Origin: Candidatus Blautia stercorigallinarum
Lineage (GTDB): Bacteria > Bacillota > Clostridia > Lachnospirales > Lachnospiraceae
Direction: 5' to 3'
DNA length: 33,931 nt
NCBI GenBank assembly: GCA_019112785.1
Contig: DXIQ01000019.1
Location: forward strand, 1 to 33,931
Shown here: in pieces, positions 16,458 through 25,647 of the stretch
Layout of the letters: every line of letters starts with the position of its first letter
Numbering within the stretch: the stretch's first letter is position 1
Position numbers and translations under genes: made by a program
The notes under the pieces: generated by a model
The model's input: only the letters and a program-made list of their open reading frames with translations
Told to the model about the DNA's origin: nothing
The model's database searches: none

Positions 16458-17084
16458 TTCTTTTTCATCTGTATTTTCTGTGAATCTCTGTTTTAAATAC
16501 TGATACTCTTCTACTATACCTCTGGTTATCTCATCTTCTTCCTGCTCATCATCCGGATGATAGATCCTCAGAAGAGCCCCATACCGTTTATCCAGTTCTT
16601 CTACGGTTCTCAGTCCTTTAAAATAATAGCTCCCTGACTCTGTTTCCTCCGTATCCTTTCCTCTGTATCCGCTGTCAAAAGCCGACCACTGGAAATCCGG
16701 TCTTTTGTAAAAGGCCTTCCAGTTCTTGGAATTTCCCATATAAAAGCGCCAAATCCAGCTGCAGGCGGCTTCCAGGATTACCATGACCAGACCTACTCCG
16801 GCAACAGGAACATAAATAAGGGCTCCGGATACACAGATCGTCAAGACTATGGCGGCGACACCGGGACCGTTCCCCTGGATCTGAAGGACTACCTCCATCA
16901 AAGCCGCCAGCGCGACCACTACCGAAGATAACATACATACAAAAGAAACTACGGTTCCGGAAATCTTCAGAAAATACTGTATGCAGCGGATCAGGATAAA
17001 AGCTGCCGCCAGGGGAATGGCAAGAATCACCTTCAGCACGATCAGTAAAATTTTAAGTATACATCTGCTGTCAATTTTCCTCAT
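16437..17084 (-). CDS. multi-pass membrane protein with C-terminal J-domain-like segment
   Basis: This encodes 215 residues. About four hydrophobic segments fill residues 9-115. The cytoplasmic tail ends with TVEELDKRYGALLRIYHPDD (near 165-185) and EEYQYLKQRF. The spacing of a helix, the HPD tripeptide and a second helix matches the core of a J-domain, which stimulates DnaK. The usual N-terminal helix I and G/F region are not evident. A membrane-tethered co-chaperone or an adaptor is therefore possible, but the function is unknown. The ATG at 17084 has only a weak CAGGT upstream. It follows hisE by 120 bases on the same strand, but its product has no obvious link to histidine synthesis. Confidence 0.7.
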   Translation of the reverse strand: MRKIDSRCILKILLIVLKVILAIPLAAAFILIRCIQYFLKISGTVVSFVCMLSSVVVALAALMEVVLQIQGNGPGVAAIVLTICVSGALIYVPVAGVGLVMVILEAACSWIWRFYMGNSKNWKAFYKRPDFQWSAFDSGYRGKDTEETESGSYYFKGLRTVEELDKRYGALLRIYHPDDEQEEDEITRGIVEEYQYLKQRFTENTDEKETESGMD

Positions 17085-17204
17085 TTTTATACCTGCGTTT
17101 CTAAATATTACATTTTTTCTACAGGTTTAGTTTACCATATCCGGCTGGATTTTCACAGGATAAATTTTTAACAATTTTTTAACTGTCACAGCCCGAAGAA
17201 TATC

Positions 17205-17531
17205 TCAGGTATTATGATCACTTACATGAAACTTCTTCAGATTTCCGATTTTCTGCCGTCTCTCGGCCAAAATCTCCTCCACCTCTTCCAGGGAGATCCC
17301 TGATTCCACCATCATAACCAACAGGTGATAGATCAGATCGCAGATCTCATTGGCCGTATCCTCATTCTTTCCGTTTTTTGCCGCAATGATCACTTCGCTG
17401 CACTCTTCCCCGCATTTTTTCAGGATCTTATCCAGTCCCTGTTCAAAAAGATAACAGGTATAGGATCCTTCTCTTTTCTCTCCTTTTCTCTCCTGAACTA
17501 CCTGATACAGTCCTTCCATAACATCCATCAT
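17205..17531 (-). CDS. hisE: phosphoribosyl-ATP pyrophosphatase
   Basis: This is the second histidine step, hydrolysing PR-ATP to PR-AMP. It has 108 residues, the usual size for a separate HisE. The MazG-like all-alpha signature is visible: [18 protein letters not shown], then AAKNG and [14 protein letters not shown] chose ATG 17531, whose ATGA overlaps the hisI stop; a second ATG follows directly, and an ATG at 17549 has no ribosome binding site. It is the last gene of the his operon. In many bacteria HisI and HisE are fused; here they are two adjacent overlapping genes. Confidence 0.94.
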   Translation of the reverse strand: MMDVMEGLYQVVQERKGEKREGSYTCYLFEQGLDKILKKCGEECSEVIIAAKNGKNEDTANEICDLIYHLLVMMVESGISLEEVEEILAERRQKIGNLKKFHVSDHNT

Positions 17532-17860
17532 TTCTTCTCTTCCTCCCATAATTCTCTGAAAAAGCAGCTGTGAGCCCCTGTATGACAGGCAGCCCCAGTC
17601 TGGATCACTGTGATCAGAAGGGTATCTTCATCACAGTCTCCTTTTATGTCAACCACTTTCTGTACATGACCGGATGTGGCCCCTTTGTTCCACAACTCCT
17701 GCCTTGAACGGCTGTAAAACCAGGTATATCCGGTTTCAAATGTTTTTTTCAGGCTTTCCCGGTTCATATAGGCCAGCATCAGAACTTCTCCTGTATCTTT
17801 CTCCTGAACGATCGCAGGCAGAAGATCGCTTTTCTTAAAATAATTTTCAATATCTATCAT
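17528..17860 (-). CDS. hisI: phosphoribosyl-AMP cyclohydrolase
   Basis: This is the third histidine step, opening the adenine ring of PR-AMP. It is a 110-residue zinc enzyme. Signatures include [26 protein letters not shown], the metal-binding GDCDED and the Cys/His cluster [12 protein letters not shown]. It lies two bases after hisF and overlaps hisE. Confidence 0.96.
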   Translation of the reverse strand: MIDIENYFKKSDLLPAIVQEKDTGEVLMLAYMNRESLKKTFETGYTWFYSRSRQELWNKGATSGHVQKVVDIKGDCDEDTLLITVIQTGAACHTGAHSCFFRELWEEEKK

Positions 17861-17862
17861 TT

Positions 17863-18624
17863 CTAATTCCTTCTCACAGGTATATTTTTTTCTCTTAAAT
17901 GTTCTTTCACCTGTCCAACGGTCAGTTCCCGGAAATGGAAAAGTGAGGCTGCCAGAGCCGCATCTGCTCCTGTTTTTTCAAAAACTTCCGAGAAATGTTC
18001 CAGTTTTCCGCAGCCGCCGCTGGCGATCACAGGGATAGAAACCCTGTCGCAGACTGCCTGGGTAAGTTCCAGGTCAAAACCGTCCCGGCATCCGTCTGTA
18101 TCCATAGAAGTCAGCAGGATCTCTCCCGCTCCCAGCTCCTGACATCTTTTTGCCCATTCCAGAGCATCCAGACCGGTATCTTTTCTTCCTCCATGGACTA
18201 CCACATGGAAATCTCCCTTTTCAGACCGTCTTGCGTCAATGGCCACTACCACGCACTGGCTTCCGAAGATCTTTGCCGCGTCGGCGATCAGCTGGGGATC
18301 CTTTACTGCCGCAGAATTTACAGAGACCTTGTCTGCTCCTGCCCGGAGGATTTCCCGGAAATCCTCCACTGTGCGGATCCCGCCCCCTACAGTAAGAGGA
18401 ACAAACACATGCTGCGCTGTCTTTCGTACTACGTCTGTCATGGTCTTTCTTCCCTCATGGGTAGCCGTAATATCCAGAAAGCAGATCTCATCCGCTCCCT
18501 GTCTGTCATATTCTATGGCGCACTCCACAGGATCTCCCACTTCTCTGATACCTACGAAGTTCACGCCTTTTACTACTTTTCCGTCCCTGACGTCAAGACA
18601 GGGAATGATCCTTTTGGCCAGCAT
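17863..18624 (-). CDS. hisF: imidazole glycerol phosphate synthase, cyclase subunit
   Basis: This uses ammonia delivered by HisH to convert PRFAR into imidazole glycerol phosphate and AICAR. It is a 253-residue TIM barrel. Catalytic Asp residues are in IPCLDVRDG (near residue 11) and VAIDARR (near 130); phosphate-binding loops GGGIRT and ASGGCG are present. The start overlaps the hisA stop by one base (TGATG), so the two are translationally coupled. Confidence 0.97.
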   Translation of the reverse strand: MLAKRIIPCLDVRDGKVVKGVNFVGIREVGDPVECAIEYDRQGADEICFLDITATHEGRKTMTDVVRKTAQHVFVPLTVGGGIRTVEDFREILRAGADKVSVNSAAVKDPQLIADAAKIFGSQCVVVAIDARRSEKGDFHVVVHGGRKDTGLDALEWAKRCQELGAGEILLTSMDTDGCRDGFDLELTQAVCDRVSIPVIASGGCGKLEHFSEVFEKTGADAALAASLFHFRELTVGQVKEHLREKNIPVRRN

Positions 18625-19343
18625 CAGAATTCACCTGCCTTCTCAATAGCTTCTTTCAGGTCAATGGCGCCGGAATAGATGGACTTCCCGCAGATACAGC
18701 CATACAGTCCCAGTTTGGCGCAGTTTTCAATGTCTTCTATAGATCTTACCCCGCCGCTGGCAATAATGCGGCAGGACACTGTATCGTTTAACTGTTCCAG
18801 ATGATCCAGGTTCACCCCTGTAAGGGTACCGTCTCTGGAAATATCTGTATAGATCAGAGTCTTTACTCCCATCTGCTCCATGGCCATCGCCAGCTCCAGA
18901 TAACATACTGCGCTGGTTTCCATCCAGCCTTCTGTAGCCACCATCCCATCTCTGGCATCGATTCCCACAGCGATCTTATCTCCGAATTCTTTCACTGCTT
19001 CCGCCACCAGATCCGGATTTTTCACTGCGGCGGATCCCAGGATGATCCTGGAAATTCCTTCTCTCAGATAATCTTCTATGGTCTTCATATCCCGTATCCC
19101 GCCGCCCAGCTCTGTATTCAGGCCGGTTTCTTTAGCGATCTTTAAGAAAATCTCCCGGTTTACAGGATATGCGTCTTTAGCTCCGTTTAGATCTACCATA
19201 TGTATCCATTTTGCTCCTTCCCGGGCAAATTTCCGGGCTGTTTCAAAAGGATCTTCCGCTACCTTCTGGGCTGTTCCGTAGTCTCCTTTAAACAGACGGA
19301 CACAGGTCTTATCTTTAATATCGATTGCAGGTAATACTATCAT
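18624..19343 (-). CDS. hisA: ProFAR isomerase
   Basis: This isomerises ProFAR to PRFAR in the histidine pathway. It is a 239-residue TIM barrel related to HisF. The catalytic Asp residues are in PAIDIKD (near 8) and VGIDARDG (near 129); GGGIRD and ASGGVRS bind phosphate. It overlaps hisH by four bases (ATGA). Confidence 0.97.
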   Translation of the reverse strand: MIVLPAIDIKDKTCVRLFKGDYGTAQKVAEDPFETARKFAREGAKWIHMVDLNGAKDAYPVNREIFLKIAKETGLNTELGGGIRDMKTIEDYLREGISRIILGSAAVKNPDLVAEAVKEFGDKIAVGIDARDGMVATEGWMETSAVCYLELAMAMEQMGVKTLIYTDISRDGTLTGVNLDHLEQLNDTVSCRIIASGGVRSIEDIENCAKLGLYGCICGKSIYSGAIDLKEAIEKAGEF

Positions 19344-19945
19344 ACTCTCACCAGCCTTGCAAAATTTTCTAACATTTTCAATCCTGTCTTTCCGCTTTTC
19401 TCCGGATGGAACTGAGCGCCGTAGACCATTCCCCGATGTACCAGAGCCGGTATCCTCTCTCCATAAACCGTGTAACAGGATATATTTTCATCTTCTGTTT
19501 CCGCTCGGAAAGAATGGACGAAATACACATACGGGTCTTCTTCCATATCCTCCGTCATCACGCAGGGATTCAGTACCTGAAGATCATTCCAGCCCATATG
19601 GGGGATCTTCAGCCCCTTGCTGTCAATCTGGATCACCTGGCCGGGGATCAGTCCCAGACCTTTTGTCTCTTTAAACTCGCTGCTTTTTTCAAAAAGCAGC
19701 TGCATGCCGAGACAGATTCCCAGAAGAGGTTTTCTTGACGCTTCCCGGCAGATCACTTCCGCAAGACCTTTTCTCTCCAGCATGTCCATCGCATCGGGAA
19801 AAGCTCCCACCCCTGGAAGGATCAGGCCGTCTGCCTTTTCGATTTCTTCTTTTTCACCGGTGACACAGTTCTCCACTCCCAGATAGTCCAGGGCGTTTTT
19901 TACACTGAACAGGTTCCCGGCCCCATAATCTATAATTCCTATCAT
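19340..19945 (-). CDS. hisH: imidazole glycerol phosphate synthase, glutaminase subunit
   Basis: This class I glutamine amidotransferase supplies ammonia to HisF. It has 201 residues. The nucleophile Cys is in LLGICLGMQLLFE, and the His-Glu pair in GAQFHPEKSG. I chose ATG 19945 (MIGIIDYGAGN), which overlaps the hisB stop by one base and has GGGAG seven bases upstream; a GTG one codon earlier is possible. All three catalytic residues are present. Confidence 0.96.
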   Translation of the reverse strand: MIGIIDYGAGNLFSVKNALDYLGVENCVTGEKEEIEKADGLILPGVGAFPDAMDMLERKGLAEVICREASRKPLLGICLGMQLLFEKSSEFKETKGLGLIPGQVIQIDSKGLKIPHMGWNDLQVLNPCVMTEDMEEDPYVYFVHSFRAETEDENISCYTVYGERIPALVHRGMVYGAQFHPEKSGKTGLKMLENFARLVRV

Positions 19946-20523
19946 CACAACACTCCCTTTGAAGAAAGCACGCCTTTGTCAGTTTCTGTCACGGCCTCCC
20001 TGAGAGCATGGGCAAAGGCTTTAAATATGGCTTCAATTTTATGATGGTCGTTTTCTCCGTACAGGACCTTCAGATGAAGGGTGATCCCCGCCTGGAAAGC
20101 CAGGGCCCGGAAAAATTCTTTCACCATGCAGCAGTCAAGGGCTCCCACAGAAGGATTCTCAAAGCTTGCGTCAAAAACCAGGAATGCCCTTCCGCTGACA
20201 TCCAGAGCACAGAAGCCAAGAGCCTCGTCCATAGGGATATAGAAACTCCCGTACCTTCTGATACCGCCTTTATCCTGCAGCACTTCCTTTAATGCCATTC
20301 CCAGAACGATCCCCAGATCCTCGATGCTGTGGTGACAGTCCACCTCCAGATCCCCCTTCATAGTAAGGTCAATGTCAAAACCTCCATGAACACAGAGGGC
20401 ATGCATCATATGGTCAAAAAATCCCACGCCGCAGGTTCCCTTATAGCTTCCTTCTCCATCCAGATCCCAGCTCAGGGATATCTGGGTCTCCTTGGTATTT
20501 CTTTCGATCTTTCCCACTCTCAT
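19945..20523 (-). CDS. hisB: imidazoleglycerol-phosphate dehydratase
   Basis: This removes water from imidazole glycerol phosphate to give imidazole acetol phosphate. It is a 192-residue single-function HisB without the phosphatase domain found in enteric HisB. Metal-binding His clusters GFFDHMMHALCVHGG, DCHHSIEDLGI and GENDHHKIEAIFKA are intact. The ATG at 20523 has GGAGG eight bases upstream; a GTG three codons earlier is less well placed. Histidinol-phosphate phosphatase must come from elsewhere in the genome. Confidence 0.96.
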   Translation of the reverse strand: MRVGKIERNTKETQISLSWDLDGEGSYKGTCGVGFFDHMMHALCVHGGFDIDLTMKGDLEVDCHHSIEDLGIVLGMALKEVLQDKGGIRRYGSFYIPMDEALGFCALDVSGRAFLVFDASFENPSVGALDCCMVKEFFRALAFQAGITLHLKVLYGENDHHKIEAIFKAFAHALREAVTETDKGVLSSKGVL

Positions 20524-20544
20524 CCTTTGCACCTCCTCTCTCGT

Positions 20545-21597
20545 CTACTGAAGCAGCTTGTCCAGAGCCTGGATCAGTTCCTGATTTTCCGCCTTGGAAC
20601 CGGCGGATATCCGCAGATAGCCGTTCATGTTCCGGATAGAGATTCCATCCTTTTTCAGAGCCTCAAAAATCTCACCGCTGTGCTCTGTCTTTATATACAG
20701 GAAGTTCGTCTCTGTAGGATACAGCTTCTGTATATCTTTTTTCTTCTCCGCCAGGGCCGCCATAGACTGATAAAGCTCCTGAGTGGATTCTTTGATCTGG
20801 GCCGTACATTTTTCCAGGTACTCTCTGTGTCCCAGGATCACACAACCCACTGCCTGGGTCATGGAATTCACATTATATGGCGCTTTCAAAGTCTTCAGTA
20901 TATTTGTGATCCGGGCATTGGCAGCGGCGAATCCCAGACGGATAGCCGCCATTCCAAAGGCTTTGGAACAGGTTTTTAAAACGATCAGATTATCATAATT
21001 CTCGATCTCATCCAGCACAGAGCCCTCTGAAAATTCCATATAAGCCTCGTCTACCACCACCATGGCGTCCACGGCCCCTACAATTTTCAGGATATCCTCC
21101 CGGCTCATGGTCACTGCTGTCGGATTACACGGATTGGAAAACACCAGAAGCTTAGCATTGCACTGAGCTGTTTTCTCAATGATCTGTTCCGGAGTCACTT
21201 TCATATCCTCGTCTTTATTCAGAGCTTCTGCCTTTGCCCCTACCATCCGGGTATAAAAAGTATACATACTGAAATCAGGGAGGATGGTCAGCATGGTATC
21301 TCCTTCTCCCAGAAAATTAGGCACGATAATGGAGATCAGCTCATCTGAACCGTTTCCCGCAGTAAGCAGTTCCGGTTTTACATGAAAAAGTTCTCCGAAT
21401 TTCTGGCACAGCTTAGTGGCATTCGGATCCGGATAACGGTTAAATTCTACGCTGGAAACTGCCTCCAGGATCTCCTTTTTAATCTCCTCCGGCATTTCCA
21501 GAAAGCTCTCATTGGCATCCAGCCGCACACGGTAAATTTCAGTTACCGGATCGTACTTCGGAAGGTTTTCCAGCTTTTTTAGCAATGTATAGCTCAT
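20545..21597 (-). CDS. hisC: histidinol-phosphate aminotransferase
   Basis: This PLP enzyme makes histidinol phosphate from imidazole acetol phosphate and glutamate. It is a 350-residue fold-type I aminotransferase. The PLP Lys is in TCSKAFGMAAIRLGF; other class motifs are NGSDELI, FSNPCNPT and VDEAYMEF. AAGGAGAG precedes the start at 21597, inside the last codons of hisG. It directly follows hisG, the position where hisD often lies. Confidence 0.96.
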   Translation of the reverse strand: MSYTLLKKLENLPKYDPVTEIYRVRLDANESFLEMPEEIKKEILEAVSSVEFNRYPDPNATKLCQKFGELFHVKPELLTAGNGSDELISIIVPNFLGEGDTMLTILPDFSMYTFYTRMVGAKAEALNKDEDMKVTPEQIIEKTAQCNAKLLVFSNPCNPTAVTMSREDILKIVGAVDAMVVVDEAYMEFSEGSVLDEIENYDNLIVLKTCSKAFGMAAIRLGFAAANARITNILKTLKAPYNVNSMTQAVGCVILGHREYLEKCTAQIKESTQELYQSMAALAEKKKDIQKLYPTETNFLYIKTEHSGEIFEALKKDGISIRNMNGYLRISAGSKAENQELIQALDKLLQ

Positions 21598-21598
21598 G

Positions 21599-22240
21599 TT
21601 ATCCTCTCCTTTCTTTTACGTCTTTTTCCACTTTACTGATCAGCTCTTCAATCTCTTTCTTTCTCAGTTTCATACTGGCTATATTTACGATCAGTCTGGC
21701 GCTTACCTGGCAGATATCTTCAATGACCTCCAGACCGTTTTCTCTCAGTGTAGTTCCTGTTTCCACGATATCTACAATAGCGTCCGCCAGTCCCAGCACA
21801 GGTGCCAGCTCCACAGACCCCTCGATCTTTACCAGATCCACGTCCATATTTTTCCTTTCAAAAAAGCTTTTCGCCACATTCATATATTTGCTGGCAATCG
21901 TCCTGGTCCGGTATCCCTGGAAAATATCTGTTCCCTTTAAAGCAGCCAGGGCAAAACGGCATTTGCCGAATCCCAGATCTGCCACCTCATAAAAGGTGCC
22001 TCCTTTTTCCATGATGGTGTCTTTTCCTACCACGCCCATGTCGCAGACGCCGGTCTCTACATAAGTGACAACATCTGCTGCCTTTGCAAGGACGATCTCC
22101 AGAGATCCGTCCCCTATAGGCATGATCAGCTTCCTTCCTTTTTCTCTTACATTTGTACAGTCATATCCGAGACGCTCCAGCATCTCCACAGTTTTATCTT
22201 CTAAACGTCCCTTTGTCAGCGCAATCCTAATTGGTCTCAT
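21599..22240 (-). CDS. hisG: ATP phosphoribosyltransferase, short form
   Basis: This is the first committed histidine step, joining ATP and PRPP. It has 213 residues, the short form that lacks the C-terminal ACT-like regulatory domain and needs HisZ for activity and feedback control. Typical segments are RIALTKGRLEDKT, CDMGVVGKDT and VEGSVELAPVLGLADAIVDIVETGTTLREN-type sequence (the PRPP loop is read in pieces here as VDIVETGTTL). It overlaps hisZ by 14 bases, consistent with a fixed complex of the two products. Confidence 0.97.
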   Translation of the reverse strand: MRPIRIALTKGRLEDKTVEMLERLGYDCTNVREKGRKLIMPIGDGSLEIVLAKAADVVTYVETGVCDMGVVGKDTIMEKGGTFYEVADLGFGKCRFALAALKGTDIFQGYRTRTIASKYMNVAKSFFERKNMDVDLVKIEGSVELAPVLGLADAIVDIVETGTTLRENGLEVIEDICQVSARLIVNIASMKLRKKEIEELISKVEKDVKERRG

Positions 22241-23444
22241 TTTCCCCGATTCCTTTCTCCACCTGATATTCTTCGATCTTCTCCCCTACCAGATGGACAC
22301 GGAGGATCCCTCTTTTTCTGGCATATTCCAGAGTTTCCTCCAGGGTATCAAAAACGCTGTTCTCTGTCATAATGCCCTTTTCTTCCAGCTCCTTGCGGTA
22401 CCTGACGCTGGCCGGAATATATTTCAGATCCCGGGTAAATACCAGGATCTTAGGCACAGGCTCTGGTACCGGCTCTTTGCCCTGACTGGCAAGATCTACG
22501 TTGAAGCCAAAGCCAATGGCACAGTGGTCTTCCCCGAACTGTCCCAGCAATTTATCATATCTGCCTCCTGAAAGCACCTGTTCTCCCAGGCCCCGGAAAT
22601 ATCCCCGGAAAATGATCCCGGTATAATATTCCGCCAGATTTACCAGGCCAAGGTCAATGAGCACCTTGTCTCCAAGGCCAAGAGCCTGGAGATATTCGTA
22701 GATCTGTTTTAAATAATCCAGGCTTTCTCTTGCCCCGTTTTCATCGAAGAGCTCATAGGCTTCCTGAAAGACCTCTGCCCCCCCGAAAAGTCTGGGCAGC
22801 TTTCTTAAGGCTCTTGCCGCTTTATTATCTTTTGCCTTTCCAAGGGTATCCGACAGTGCCGCATAGTTCTTCTGCTCTATTAACTGGCGGATCTCCTCTT
22901 TTGTATCATCATCTGCATCCAGGCTGTCCATAATAGCCTTAAAATAACCGATATGACAAAGCTCCAGACGGTATTTTCCTCCGCTGACTTTATCAAGGCT
23001 TCTGGCGGCCAGTTCTACTACCTCCAGATCTCCTCTGAGAGGAGAGCCTCCGATCAATTCAATCCCTACCTGATTGATCTCTACGCTTTTGCTCTTTCTT
23101 TCAGGGAACCCCCGGTATATATTATGGTTATAATATAATCTTAAGGGTTTTGGCAGACCTTTCAGCCTTGTGGCAGTAAGTCTGGCCACAGGAGCTGTAC
23201 AATCCGGGCACAGCACCATCAGCCTCCCCTTGGCATCTGTCAGCTTATACATAGATTCTTTTGGCAGGTATTGGGCTGCCTTCCCAAAAACATCATAAAA
23301 CTCCAGGGCCGGCGTCATCACACGCCGATAGCCCTGGGATACGAATAAATCCTTTAATGTTTTTGTCACCTGAGAACGCTGGTCACACTCTCCAAAAAGG
23401 AGATCCCTGGTTCCGTCCGGTGTTATTTTGTCATAATATCTCAT
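22227..23444 (-). CDS. hisZ: ATP phosphoribosyltransferase regulatory subunit
   Basis: This is a 405-residue paralogue of the histidyl-tRNA synthetase catalytic core that forms the HisG-HisZ hetero-octamer and carries the histidine feedback site. The N terminus (TPDGTRDLLFGEC) is HisRS-like. Motif 2-like YYNHNIYRGFPERKSKSVEINQ differs from the HisRS version, and the anticodon-binding domain is reduced, so it should not charge tRNA. The start has AAGGGGA upstream, and the promoter at 23476-23504 leaves only about 25 bases of leader. It is the first gene of the operon. Confidence 0.95.
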   Translation of the reverse strand: MRYYDKITPDGTRDLLFGECDQRSQVTKTLKDLFVSQGYRRVMTPALEFYDVFGKAAQYLPKESMYKLTDAKGRLMVLCPDCTAPVARLTATRLKGLPKPLRLYYNHNIYRGFPERKSKSVEINQVGIELIGGSPLRGDLEVVELAARSLDKVSGGKYRLELCHIGYFKAIMDSLDADDDTKEEIRQLIEQKNYAALSDTLGKAKDNKAARALRKLPRLFGGAEVFQEAYELFDENGARESLDYLKQIYEYLQALGLGDKVLIDLGLVNLAEYYTGIIFRGYFRGLGEQVLSGGRYDKLLGQFGEDHCAIGFGFNVDLASQGKEPVPEPVPKILVFTRDLKYIPASVRYRKELEEKGIMTENSVFDTLEETLEYARKRGILRVHLVGEKIEEYQVEKGIGENETN

Positions 23445-23475
23445 TTTTCTGTCCCCTTCACTTTAACGTGCTACC

Positions 23476-23504
23476 ATATTATCATTATAGAGTTTTTATG
23501 TCAA
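23476..23504 (-). promoter_or_regulatory. his operon promoter
   Basis: A perfect -35 TTGACA (complement of 23499-23504) lies 17 bases from TAATAT (complement of 23476-23481), which is preceded by TGA as an extended -10. The start point would be near 23469, leaving about 25 bases before hisZ. This is too short for a T-box or an attenuator, so control probably uses a repressor or HisZ-HisG feedback. Confidence 0.75.
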
Positions 23505-23570
23505 TATTTTTCCGCCGCAGCACATATATGTTTTATTATAACAGAATCAGATTTTATTGTATAGCAAAAA

Positions 23571-23617
23571 GGGGCGCCCCATTAAACATACGCGAAAGTA
23601 TGTTTAATGAGGCGGCC
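23571..23617 (-). terminator. intrinsic terminator of the OYE gene
   Basis: On the minus strand a GC-rich imperfect outer stem (GGGCCGCCTC with GGGGCGCCCC) encloses a perfect inner stem, CATTAAACATAC with its complement, around GCGAAA. It is followed by CCCCTTTTTG. It lies 64 bases past the stop at 23681 and before the his promoter. Its inner stem resembles the hairpin at 301-346. Confidence 0.75.
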
Positions 23618-23680
23618 CATGCCCGGCATCACATCTCATTGAAATAAGCTTCTTTTTATATGGGGACCTCTTCCTGTTTT

Positions 23681-25627
23681 CTATATATCCAGTGCCGCAT
23701 GGTATCCCCAGTATACTGCATTGGTAATAGTGGATACCTTTGCCGCATCTCCGATCACAGCCACATAAGGCGCTGCATCCCGCAGTTCTTCCACCATATC
23801 TGTCCTGGACCGCTGGCCCAGAGCGCAGATCACTGTAGTACCCGGAACAAGATGTTCTTTTCCTTCTTTATCCTCACAGAGGATCCCCTGATCTGTCACC
23901 TGTTTGCCTTTATATCCTGTATGGACAGTTACATATTTATCAATCTCCGCCAGAAGAAGCGGACGGTGTCTTACATTAGCGTCAGGGGCCAGTTGATCTC
24001 TCATCTCCACTATATGGACCTCCTTGCCTTCCATTCCCAGATGAACGGCGCACTCACAGCCTGCCAGGCCGCCGCCGAATACCACCACTTTATCTGTAAC
24101 CTTATCTTTCTCCAGATAGTAATTGTTGACGATCACTACATTCTCTCCGTCCAGGCCGGGAATCGGCGGCACAAAGGGTCTGGATCCCACGGCAATGATC
24201 AGGGCGTCTGCCCCTTCTTTTTCCGCATACTCTCTGGTCACCTCTGTATTCAGACGGATCTCCACGCCGGCTTCCCTGGCAAAAAGAGCATAGGTCTGGG
24301 CCAGGTCGTACATTTCTTTTTTGAAAGGAATGGCCTGTTCACTTTTCAGAATGCCTCCCAGGGCATTTTCTTTCTCGCAAAGGATTACCTTGTGTCCTCT
24401 TCTGGCCGCTGTCCAGGCTGCGTAAAGACCTCCAGGGCCTCCTCCTGCCACAAGCACTTTTTTCTTCACCGGCGCAGACTGTATCTCCACACCGTCCAGC
24501 TCCCGGCCGATCAGCGGGTTCACCGTACATCTTCTTGTAGAAGTAGCCGCTCTTTCAGCCATGCAGGTAAAGCACCGCAGGCAGTGTACGATCTCCTGAT
24601 CCCTGTTTTCCGTTACTTTTCTTGGCAGATAGGGATCAGCCAGAAGGGCTCTTGCCATATACACGATATCTGCCTGTCCGTCGGCGATGATCTTTTCCAT
24701 CTGTTCCGGGCTGTTCAGTGCTCCGATGGTAGCCACCGGCACCGATACATGTTTCTTGATCTCTGCTGCCAGGTAAACATTACACCCGTGCTCTTTAAAC
24801 ATAGAAGGATGGGTATCACCGAATCCTCTCTGGTAAGTTCCTGCAGACACATGGAGAAGATCTATGTAAGGCTCGATCTGCTTTGCGATCTCCACTCCCC
24901 CAGCCAGATCATATCCTCCCTCAAAAAGTTCGGAACCGCTCATCCGGAACTCAATAGGGAATTTATCTCCCACTGCCTGACGCACAGACTTCAGCACCTC
25001 TATGGCAAACCGGCACCGGTTCTCCAGACTGCCTCCATATTCATCTGTTCGCTTATTAAAATAAGGGGAGAGGAACTGATTGATCAGCCAGCCGTGGCCT
25101 CCATGGATCATCAGCATTTCAAATCCCGCCCTTTTTGCCAGAGCCGCTGTTTTGCCGTAGGCCTCCACGATCTCCCGGATCAGTTCTTTTGTAAGGGCTT
25201 TTACCGGAACGCCGTCAGGCCTTACTGTGTCAGAGGGTCCCCACTGGTTCATGGAATGCTGCCTGTTTTTATCGGTCATATAAGTTCCCGCATACATGCC
25301 GGAATGAGACAGTTCCAGACTGGGGATGGCTCCATGACGGCGGATAGCATCTGCCGTATAAGTAGCCGCCGCCAGGGAATTCAGGATAGAAGTATCCAGA
25401 TGATAGGCATGGGAGCCATCTGTTTTAGGGTGTACCATACACTCACTCACCGTCACCGCCCCGGCGCCTCCTTTTGCCCGAAGTTCATAAAAAGCCGTAG
25501 ACTTTGGTCCGATACATCCGTCATTGGTAATATCTGTTCCGCCCATGGGCGCGGAAAACATACGGTTGCGGAATGTTACATTTCCTATAGTGATCGGCTT
25601 TGTTAAATGTGGATACTTTCTCTCCAT
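23681..25627 (-). CDS. OYE-family NADH:flavin oxidoreductase (2-enoate/dienoyl-CoA reductase type)
   Basis: This encodes 648 residues in three parts. An FMN-binding TIM barrel (about 1-340) holds a proton-donor loop IHGGHGWLINQF near 174-186. A 4Fe-4S motif follows, CLRCFTC then RRC (near 348-366). FAD and NAD(P)-binding Rossmann domains come last (GGGPGGLYAAW near 390, GGGLAGCECA near 525). This is the architecture of 2-enoate reductases, FadH and the bile-acid BaiH/BaiCD group. It reduces an activated C=C bond in an unknown substrate. The loop reads HGGH rather than the HGDR reported for bilirubin reductase, so that role is unlikely. The chosen ATG 25627 has GGGAGG upstream; the frame extends 27 codons further into the structured leader. 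The gene has its own promoter and terminator. Confidence 0.9.
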   Translation of the reverse strand: MERKYPHLTKPITIGNVTFRNRMFSAPMGGTDITNDGCIGPKSTAFYELRAKGGAGAVTVSECMVHPKTDGSHAYHLDTSILNSLAAATYTADAIRRHGAIPSLELSHSGMYAGTYMTDKNRQHSMNQWGPSDTVRPDGVPVKALTKELIREIVEAYGKTAALAKRAGFEMLMIHGGHGWLINQFLSPYFNKRTDEYGGSLENRCRFAIEVLKSVRQAVGDKFPIEFRMSGSELFEGGYDLAGGVEIAKQIEPYIDLLHVSAGTYQRGFGDTHPSMFKEHGCNVYLAAEIKKHVSVPVATIGALNSPEQMEKIIADGQADIVYMARALLADPYLPRKVTENRDQEIVHCLRCFTCMAERAATSTRRCTVNPLIGRELDGVEIQSAPVKKKVLVAGGGPGGLYAAWTAARRGHKVILCEKENALGGILKSEQAIPFKKEMYDLAQTYALFAREAGVEIRLNTEVTREYAEKEGADALIIAVGSRPFVPPIPGLDGENVVIVNNYYLEKDKVTDKVVVFGGGLAGCECAVHLGMEGKEVHIVEMRDQLAPDANVRHRPLLLAEIDKYVTVHTGYKGKQVTDQGILCEDKEGKEHLVPGTTVICALGQRSRTDMVEELRDAAPYVAVIGDAAKVSTITNAVYWGYHAALDI

Positions 25628-25647
25628 TCTTTTTTCCTCCCTTTTCT

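Noticed and set aside
23445-23475. Histidine attenuator or T-box ahead of hisZ
   Set aside because: The promoter leaves a leader of about 25 bases, too short for either.
23660-25606. 648-codon plus-strand open frame covering the OYE gene
   Set aside because: It is a mirror frame of the clear minus-strand flavoenzyme; the product has no family features, is rich in Cys, His and Ser, and lacks a ribosome binding site.
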